From positions 1 to 5,596 of the forward strand of contig JAUVIW010000064.1 of the NCBI GenBank assembly GCA_030592525.1: a stretch of 5,596 bases of DNA, given 5' to 3'. The DNA comes from an archaeon. GTDB taxonomy: Archaea > B1Sed10-29 > WALL01. Made by a program: the position numbers and the translations under genes. Every line of letters starts with the position of its first letter. Position 1 is the stretch's first letter. Positions 1 to 4,599 of the stretch are shown in pieces. Below the pieces are notes generated by a model. That model searched no databases. It saw only the letters and a list, made by a program, of their open reading frames with translations, and was not told where the DNA came from.

Positions 1-1497
1 GTGGACGAAGTCCAGGTCATGCGCAAGACCGTTGTTGACGGCTCAAACACGAGCGGGTTCCAGCGCACGGCGCTCGTCGGCACAGGCGGGCAGATACAGA
101 CTTCAGAGGGCACTGTTCGCACCACTGCAGTCCAGCTCGAGGAGGATGCGGCCACCCCATTGGAGCGCGATGCCGACAAAGTGACATGGCGCCTAGACCG
201 CCTTGGCGTCCCCTTGATAGAACTAGTAACAGCGCCGGACATCAAGTCACCGGAACACTTACAGGAAACAGCCCGCAGGATTGCCCAGCTCTTCCGCGCC
301 ACGCGCAGGGTGAAGCGCGGGCTGGGCACCATCCGCCAGGATTTGAACATCAGCATCGCTGGCGGCGAGCGCGTGGAAATCAAGGGTGCGCAGGACCTCA
401 AGCTGTTCTCCGAAATAGCTCGCCGTGAGGTGCAGCGCCAAGAAACCCTGCTCAAGATACGCGATGAGCTCAAGAAGCGCAAGGCCAAGGTAGGCAAGCC
501 AGTGGAGGCTAAGGCACTGGCAAAGACGAAATGCAACTTCGTGCGCAAGGCCGAGTGCGTCCTTGCCCTTCCGCTCAAGGGTTTCGCAGGTATTTTGGGA
601 ACGGAAATCCAGTCCGGCCGCCGCGTTGGCTCCGAGCTCTCGGACTACGCGAAAAAAGCCGGGGTCGGAGGCATAATCCACTCAGACGAGGACATGCGCA
701 AGTACCAGATAACAGAGATGCCTGCGCTGTTCAAGGAACTAAGATTATCCGACAAGGACGCTGTCGTCATCGTTGCCGCAACAAAGGGGCGCGCAGTGAA
801 CGCGATGAGCAGCATAGCCGCACGCGCCAACATGCTCTTTGAGGGCATCCCGAAGGAAGTGCGCCGTGCCCTTCCCGACGGCTCAACATCCTTCCTCAGG
901 CCGTTGCCGGGCGCGGCACGCCTCTATCCTGAAACGGATCTTGCGCCCGTGGCCATTTCACAGGAGCGGCTGGACAGCATAGACGTGCCCGAGCGCCCCG
1001 AGGAAACTGAGAAGCGCTTGCGCGCGCTAAATATGTCGGACGACCTCGTTGACAAGCTGCTTTCATCACAGGACCTTGATGTGTTCGACCAAATCAAGTC
1101 AAAGGACCATACTCTAGTGGCCACAGTGCTCGAGGAGACCTTGGTTGAGCTCCGCCGCGAGGGCGTTGAGATTGACCGCATTGAGGACTCGCACTTGATA
1201 GAGCTGTTTAACTTATATGACACCGGCGCGTTCGCGAAGGAGAGCTTCATCGACATACTGCGCGCCATATCCTTCAACCCCGAGAAGCCCGTTAACCAAT
1301 TGGTTAAGGACTTGGGCTTTACCAGCATGGGTGATGACGCCGTCCGCAAGAAGGTCTTTGCAATCGTCAAAAAGAACAAGGCTTTGTCAAAGGAGCACAA
1401 TGCCTTTGCCAAGATAATGGGCGAGGTCATGAATGAGCTCCGAGGCAAGGCTGACGGCAAGCTCATAGCCAAGCTCGTGGCTGAGGCCATGGAGTAA
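1..1497 (+). CDS. gatE: Glu-tRNA(Gln) amidotransferase subunit E (GatE), 5'-truncated by window edge
   Basis: GatE works with GatD in the archaeal cytoplasm to convert Glu-tRNA(Gln) to Gln-tRNA(Gln); GatE binds the tRNA and activates the glutamyl group with ATP. The visible 498 residues begin inside the GatB/GatE catalytic cradle: the DGSNTSGFQRT block is at about 13-23 and the family signature LDRLGVPLIELVTAPD at 65-80. A GAD domain of the kind inserted in bacterial AspRS follows at about 185-290; this insertion separates GatE from GatB. RPLPGAARLYPETD at 300-313 is the conserved return to the cradle. A helical, YqeY-like tRNA-binding tail fills about 335-498 and ends with the typical RGKADGKLIAKLV. 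GatE proteins are usually a little over 600 residues, so roughly 120-140 N-terminal residues lie upstream. The GTG at base 1 is therefore an internal valine codon, not the start. No frameshift or missing block is visible. Confidence 0.95.
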   Translation: MDEVQVMRKTVVDGSNTSGFQRTALVGTGGQIQTSEGTVRTTAVQLEEDAATPLERDADKVTWRLDRLGVPLIELVTAPDIKSPEHLQETARRIAQLFRATRRVKRGLGTIRQDLNISIAGGERVEIKGAQDLKLFSEIARREVQRQETLLKIRDELKKRKAKVGKPVEAKALAKTKCNFVRKAECVLALPLKGFAGILGTEIQSGRRVGSELSDYAKKAGVGGIIHSDEDMRKYQITEMPALFKELRLSDKDAVVIVAATKGRAVNAMSSIAARANMLFEGIPKEVRRALPDGSTSFLRPLPGAARLYPETDLAPVAISQERLDSIDVPERPEETEKRLRALNMSDDLVDKLLSSQDLDVFDQIKSKDHTLVATVLEETLVELRREGVEIDRIEDSHLIELFNLYDTGAFAKESFIDILRAISFNPEKPVNQLVKDLGFTSMGDDAVRKKVFAIVKKNKALSKEHNAFAKIMGEVMNELRGKADGKLIAKLVAEAME

Positions 1498-1499
1498 GC

Positions 1500-1508
1500 T
1501 TTTTATAA
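1500..1508 (+). promoter_or_regulatory. Archaeal TATA box (box A) for the iscS-iscU-thiI-like operon
   Basis: TTTTTATAA lies in the 38-base spacer, three bases after the gatE stop codon. Archaeal transcription normally starts about 25-27 bases downstream of the centre of box A. That places the start near 1530-1532, only about 4-6 bases before the iscS ATG at 1536. No Shine-Dalgarno sequence is visible before this ATG, which agrees with a leaderless or nearly leaderless mRNA. The five-T run at its left edge could also help terminate gatE transcription, but it is short. The promoter call is inferred from sequence and spacing only. Confidence 0.6.
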
Positions 1509-1535
1509 CCCTCTGGCACGAATCTAACGCTTATC

Positions 1536-2678
1536 ATGAAACGCATCTATCTCGACAATGCTGCAACCACCAAGCCCCGAAGCGAGGTCATTGAGGCCAT
1601 GCTTCCCTACCAAACGGAGAAGTACGGCAATCCTTCGAGCCTGCACTCTATGGGCCGCGAGGCAGCGGAAGCCATGGAAGAGTCACGCGCCACTATCGCG
1701 AAGCACTTGGGCTCGAAGCCGGAGGAAATCTACTTCGTTGCCTCCGGAACAGAGGCAAACAACACTGTGCTCAAGGGCGTCGCCTTCCAAAAGAAGAAGG
1801 GCCACATCATCACCCAGACCACGGAGCACGACTGCGTGATTAACGCAACAAAATGGCTTGGGAGCCAGGGGTTTGACATCACATTCCTCGACGTCGACGA
1901 CAAGGGCGTTGTCCACGAGGATACTTTGCGGGAAGCGATGCGCGACGACACCATTCTCGTGAGCATCATGGCTGCTAACAACGAGATAGGTACAATCCAG
2001 GCCATCAACCGCCTTGGCGCAATAGCACATGAAGGCAAGGCCTTGTTCCACACCGATGCTGTCCAGGCCTTCGGCAAAATGCCACTATCACTCGAGAACA
2101 TTGACTTCCTTTCCGCGTCTGCGCACAAGCTCTATGGCCCCCGCGGAGTAGGATTCCTGTTCAAGCGCGACGGCGTTTGGATAACCCCCTTGCTCCACGG
2201 CGGTGGGCACGAGCGTGGGCTGCGCTCGAGCACCGAGAACGTTGCGGGCATCGTTGGGTTCGCGAAAGCAACCGAACTTGCGTTCGCAGAGATGGGGAGC
2301 GAGGCCGCCCGCGAGATAGCGCTGCGCGACTCGCTCATCAAGGGCGTCCTTGAGATAAAGGACTCGTGGCTGAACGGCCATCCCACGAACCGCCTGCCGA
2401 ACAATGCTAACTTTGGCTTCAGGTTCATTGAGGGCGAGGGCCTTGTCCTGCGCCTGGACCTCAAGGGCATTGAGGCTTCAACCGGCTCCGCTTGTTCCAG
2501 CAAGAACCTGCGGCCGTCACACGTCCTCACTTCCATGGGCCTCAAGGCTGAGGATGCGCATGGCTCCCTGCGCCTCACGCTTGGGCGCGAGAGCACCAAG
2601 GCGGACATGGACTACGTGCTGGAAATGCTTCCGGGTGTAGTGGAGTCCTTGCGCGCGATGAGCCCGCTGACGGAGTGA
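1536..2678 (+). CDS. iscS: Cysteine desulfurase, IscS/NifS family
   Basis: This PLP enzyme of fold type I takes sulfur from L-cysteine, giving alanine and an enzyme-bound persulfide for Fe-S cluster assembly and tRNA thiolation. The 380 residues are close to the usual 380-405. The N-terminus YLDNAATT (5-12) is typical. The PLP pocket shows SGTEANN (70-76), His98 in TTEHDC (95-100), NNEIGTIQ (148-155), D174 and Q177 in HTDAVQAFG, and the Schiff-base lysine K198 in SASAHKLYGPRG. The persulfide cysteine is C320 in STGSACSS (315-322), in a class I (IscS/NifS-like) active loop. All catalytic residues are present, unlike the Archaeoglobus fulgidus IscS reported to lack the PLP lysine. The ATG at 1536 fits the family N-terminus exactly and sits about 30 bases after a TATA box. 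The gene heads a compact operon; its last codons contain the Shine-Dalgarno of iscU. It could be called nifS, but the adjacent iscU favours iscS. Confidence 0.95.
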   Translation: MKRIYLDNAATTKPRSEVIEAMLPYQTEKYGNPSSLHSMGREAAEAMEESRATIAKHLGSKPEEIYFVASGTEANNTVLKGVAFQKKKGHIITQTTEHDCVINATKWLGSQGFDITFLDVDDKGVVHEDTLREAMRDDTILVSIMAANNEIGTIQAINRLGAIAHEGKALFHTDAVQAFGKMPLSLENIDFLSASAHKLYGPRGVGFLFKRDGVWITPLLHGGGHERGLRSSTENVAGIVGFAKATELAFAEMGSEAAREIALRDSLIKGVLEIKDSWLNGHPTNRLPNNANFGFRFIEGEGLVLRLDLKGIEASTGSACSSKNLRPSHVLTSMGLKAEDAHGSLRLTLGRESTKADMDYVLEMLPGVVESLRAMSPLTE

Positions 2679-2679
2679 T
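2672..2679 (+). promoter_or_regulatory. Shine-Dalgarno for iscU, embedded in the end of iscS
   Basis: GGAGTGAT resembles the archaeal Shine-Dalgarno consensus GGAGGTGAT with one G missing. It covers the last codon and the TGA stop of iscS. Its GGAG core ends 8 bases before the ATG at 2684, which is good spacing. This favours 2684 over the GTG at 2675, which falls inside the motif, and over the ATGs at 2690 and 2693. It also suggests coupled translation of iscS and iscU. Confidence 0.6.
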
Positions 2680-2683
2680 TACA

Positions 2684-3061
2684 ATGGCAATGATGTACTC
2701 AAAAAAGGTCATGGAGCACATGGAGAGCCCGAAGAACGTCGGCTCCATTGAAAATGCCGATGGCGTCGGCAAGGTTGGCAACCCCGTGTGCGGAGACGTA
2801 ATGTCCATGTTCATCAAGGTCGAGAACGGCATCATTACAGACATCAAGTTCAAGACATACGGCTGCGGCGCCGCCATCGCGACATCGTCCATGATGACCG
2901 AGATGGTGAAAGGCAAAACAATCGGGGAAGCGGAGAAGATAACAAAGGACCAGCTCGCCAAGGAGCTGGACGGCCTCCCTAACATCAAACTTCATTGTTC
3001 TGTCCTGGCTGTCGACGCACTCCACAAGGCAATTGCTGACTACAAGGGGAAGCACAAATGA
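2684..3061 (+). CDS. iscU: Fe-S cluster scaffold protein IscU (NifU N-terminal-like)
   Basis: IscU receives persulfide sulfur from IscS and iron, builds a transient [2Fe-2S] or [4Fe-4S] cluster, and hands it to apoproteins. From the ATG at 2684 it has 125 residues, the normal IscU size. The opening MMYSKKVMEHMESPKNVG matches the family. The three ligand cysteines are present: C36 in NPVCGD, with the conserved Asp D38, C61 in YGCGAAIA, and C105 in KLHCSVLA. The chaperone-binding motif, LPPVK in E. coli IscU, reads LPNIK here (98-102), so the second proline is replaced. Possible starts are the GTG at 2675, which overlaps the iscS stop, and the ATGs at 2684, 2690 and 2693; 2684 has the best ribosome-binding site. 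The stop overlaps the next start (ATGA). No hscA, hscB, fdx or iscR is visible in the window. Confidence 0.94.
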   Translation: MAMMYSKKVMEHMESPKNVGSIENADGVGKVGNPVCGDVMSMFIKVENGIITDIKFKTYGCGAAIATSSMMTEMVKGKTIGEAEKITKDQLAKELDGLPNIKLHCSVLAVDALHKAIADYKGKHK

Positions 3062-3834
3062 TTCTCGTCCGCTACAGCGAGCTGTTCCTGAAGAGCGAGT
3101 CTGTGCGGCGCAGGTGGGAAAAGATTCTCGTCAGCAATATCCGTGCCGGCCTTGACGCTGAAATCGTTTCCAAGCGCCACCGCATCTTTGTCCACGCATC
3201 CCTAGAAGAAGCACAGCCCGTGCTCGAGAAAGTCTTTGGCGTATACTCCTTTTCAGAAGTGGCCGAGTGCTCCAATGACCTGGATGACATAAAGCAAGCG
3301 GCACTCATGCTTTTGGGCCCCGGCTCCTTTGCCGTGCGCACGAACCGCGCCGACAAAAGCTATCCCATGACCAGCCAGGATGTTTCCAGGGAGGTTGGCG
3401 CGTTCCTTGTCGAGAAAAAAGCCCAGAAAGTCAAGTTAAAGGAGCCTGACTCTGAGGTATTCATCGAGCTGTTCGACGGCAAGGCGTTCCTGTTCAACAA
3501 AAAGCTCCCTGGCCCCGGTGGCCTGCCTTTGGGCACTGGGGGGAAGCTACTGCTGCTTAATGACTCTGATGACGCGGTGCTCGCCGGCTGGCTCATGATG
3601 AAGCGCGGGTGCACCCTTGACATTGCCGGCTCGAAGGCACCGGAGCTCAACCCATGGGCCATTGGCCACCAAGTGAGGTATGTGGACTCGCCTGCTGATG
3701 ATTATGCCGCTGTCGTGAGTGGCGCCACCAGCCTGGACAAGCTAGGCAAAGGCACTGTCTTCTACCCATTGATTGGCTTCACCGACGCCATGAAAAGGGA
3801 AATCAGGCGAAAGGTCTTTAAGACCGCAGCATAA
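3058..3834 (+). CDS. ThiI-like THUMP protein with degenerate, shortened PP-loop domain
   Basis: This is homologous to ThiI, which uses ATP and IscS-derived sulfur to make 4-thiouridine at position 8 of tRNA. The 258 residues are far fewer than the roughly 370-480 of ThiI. The N-terminal ferredoxin-like domain starts typically (ILVRYSELFLKSESVRRRW, 2-20). A THUMP domain, which binds the tRNA acceptor stem, spans about 59-160 and is well kept: RADKSYPMTSQDV at 97-109 and LPGPGGLPLGTGGKLLLL at 150-167. Where ThiI has the ATP-binding PP-loop SGGxDS, this protein reads NDSDDA (168-173), although the following LAGWLMMKRGC (175-185) is still ThiI-like. The rest is compressed: VVSGATSLDKL (219-229) and YPLIGFTDAMKREI (236-249) resemble the later ThiI core, and the protein stops before the catalytic cysteine region. 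Its only cysteines are C71 and C185, with no CXXC. Its ATG overlaps the iscU stop, and a weak AGGGG lies 8 bases upstream. It is probably a tRNA-binding protein without standard ThiI activity. Confidence 0.85.
   Translation: MILVRYSELFLKSESVRRRWEKILVSNIRAGLDAEIVSKRHRIFVHASLEEAQPVLEKVFGVYSFSEVAECSNDLDDIKQAALMLLGPGSFAVRTNRADKSYPMTSQDVSREVGAFLVEKKAQKVKLKEPDSEVFIELFDGKAFLFNKKLPGPGGLPLGTGGKLLLLNDSDDAVLAGWLMMKRGCTLDIAGSKAPELNPWAIGHQVRYVDSPADDYAAVVSGATSLDKLGKGTVFYPLIGFTDAMKREIRRKVFKTAA
3813..3825 (+). promoter_or_regulatory. TATA-like palindrome before the GTPase gene (possible internal promoter)
   Basis: GGTCTTTAAGACC is a perfect inverted repeat with 6-base arms around one T, inside the last codons of the ThiI-like gene. 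Its centre, CTTTAAG, resembles a weak box A and lies 25 bases before the ATG at 3844. A promoter here would give a leaderless GTPase mRNA, and no Shine-Dalgarno is visible before that ATG. It could equally be coding sequence that is palindromic by chance. Confidence 0.3.
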
Positions 3835-3843
3835 AAACCATTC

Positions 3844-4554
3844 ATGCAGTCCCGCGTGCGCAAGGTCATTGACAATGCAGACATAGTGTTGGAGGTAGTG
3901 GACGCCCGGAACGTGGAGGGCACCAGGCTACCGGCCATCGAGCGCGCCGTCCTGCGGAAGGGAAAGCGCCTCATATTGGTTGTTAACAAGAGTGACTTGG
4001 CGCGCCCCCGGAATTTGCCGGCCGATTCCGTGCTGTTCAGCTCGCGCGAGCGCAAGGGCACTGCCAAGCTGCGCCAGCTCATCATGCGCCTCGGCAATGA
4101 GATGGAGCTGGACACCATCCGCGTTGGCGTGGTCGGCTATGCGAACACCGGGAAGTCCTCTGTCATCAATGCCTTGGGCGGCCACACCCGCACCTCAAGC
4201 ACCGCGGGCTTCACCAGGGGTGAGCAGTGGGTCAAGGTCACCAGCCGCATCCTCTTGTTCGACTCGCCGGGCGAGATCCCTGCGCGAGAGGAAGGTGAGA
4301 AAGCTTTGGTGCTTAAGGGTGCATTCGATGTCACAAAGGTCAAGGATCCCATTGGCGCTGCGCAAGAGCTCATCGGGATGGTTGGCCCCAAGCGATTGGC
4401 CAAGGCCTATGAGGTTGAGCCCTATGACGATACGGACGAGCAGCTGTGCGAGCTCGCAGGCAAGTGGCTCATGCTAAAGAAGGGTGGCAAGCTTGATTTG
4501 GACCGCGCTGCCCGGAAGCTGCTGAAGGACTGGCAGAAGGGCATCTTGAAGTAA
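3844..4554 (+). CDS. Circularly permuted GTPase, MMR1/YlqF (RbgA)-like
   Basis: GTPases of this superfamily (YlqF/RbgA, YjeQ, Nog2, Lsg1) mostly act in ribosome assembly, so a role in large-subunit maturation is the best inference. The 236 residues show the G motifs in permuted order. The leading VVDARNVEGTR block (18-28) is typical. G4 is NKSD at 48-51, a G5-like SSRERKGT lies at 66-73, and the G1/P-loop GYANTGKSS follows at 98-106. A G2 threonine falls in STAGFTRG (119-126) and G3 is DSPGE at 140-144. A helical C-terminal tail with basic residues (about 200-236) could contact rRNA. All nucleotide-binding motifs are intact. The ATG at 3844 is the only plausible start: the TAA of the preceding gene lies in the same frame four codons upstream, and the N-terminus matches the family. 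No Shine-Dalgarno is visible. The substrate and exact subfamily cannot be told from the sequence. Confidence 0.92.
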   Translation: MQSRVRKVIDNADIVLEVVDARNVEGTRLPAIERAVLRKGKRLILVVNKSDLARPRNLPADSVLFSSRERKGTAKLRQLIMRLGNEMELDTIRVGVVGYANTGKSSVINALGGHTRTSSTAGFTRGEQWVKVTSRILLFDSPGEIPAREEGEKALVLKGAFDVTKVKDPIGAAQELIGMVGPKRLAKAYEVEPYDDTDEQLCELAGKWLMLKKGGKLDLDRAARKLLKDWQKGILK

Positions 4555-4555
4555 G

Positions 4556-4565
4556 CTATTTAAAG
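4556..4565 (+). promoter_or_regulatory. Archaeal TATA box for the exported-protein gene
   Basis: CTATTTAAAG begins two bases after the GTPase stop codon. With the usual 25-27 base spacing, transcription would start near 4586-4588. That gives a leader of about 12-14 bases, just long enough to hold the Shine-Dalgarno at 4589-4593. The gene at 4600 therefore probably has its own promoter and is not part of the upstream operon. This is inferred from sequence alone. Confidence 0.55.
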
Positions 4566-4588
4566 CCTGGCTCGGTATTCTTGAGCAT

Positions 4589-4593
4589 AGGTG
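4589..4593 (+). promoter_or_regulatory. Shine-Dalgarno for the exported-protein gene
   Basis: AGGTG matches the core of the archaeal Shine-Dalgarno consensus and ends 6 bases before the ATG at 4600. Together with the signal peptide that begins exactly at that ATG, it supports 4600 as the start. Confidence 0.55.
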
Positions 4594-4599
4594 TTTTTC

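Noticed and set aside
1..3. GTG at base 1 as a start codon for gatE
   Set aside because: The residues after it align to the interior of the GatE cradle domain, and over a hundred residues expected at the N-terminus are missing. It is an internal valine codon at the window edge.
924..1490. Long minus-strand open frame (188 codons) opposite the gatE tail
   Set aside because: It lies wholly inside a well-conserved gene, is Ser/Arg-rich and resembles no family. Such antisense frames are common in GC-rich DNA.
2132..2608. Minus-strand open frame opposite iscS
   Set aside because: It overlaps the catalytic half of iscS, and its Arg/Pro/Ser-rich translation is typical of a shadow frame.
3058..3834. 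A frameshift or sequencing error as the cause of the short ThiI-like protein
   Set aside because: ThiI-like blocks both before and after the altered PP-loop are in the same frame, and the next gene begins 9 bases after the stop, so no lost C-terminal domain lies downstream.
3762..4118. Minus-strand open frame spanning the junction of the ThiI-like and GTPase genes
   Set aside because: It is opposite two conserved coding regions, has no family motif and shows no promoter or ribosome-binding site.
3980..4477. Plus-strand alternative frame inside the GTPase gene
   Set aside because: Its Ser/Arg/Ala-rich translation is out of frame with the intact G motifs, so it is a shadow.
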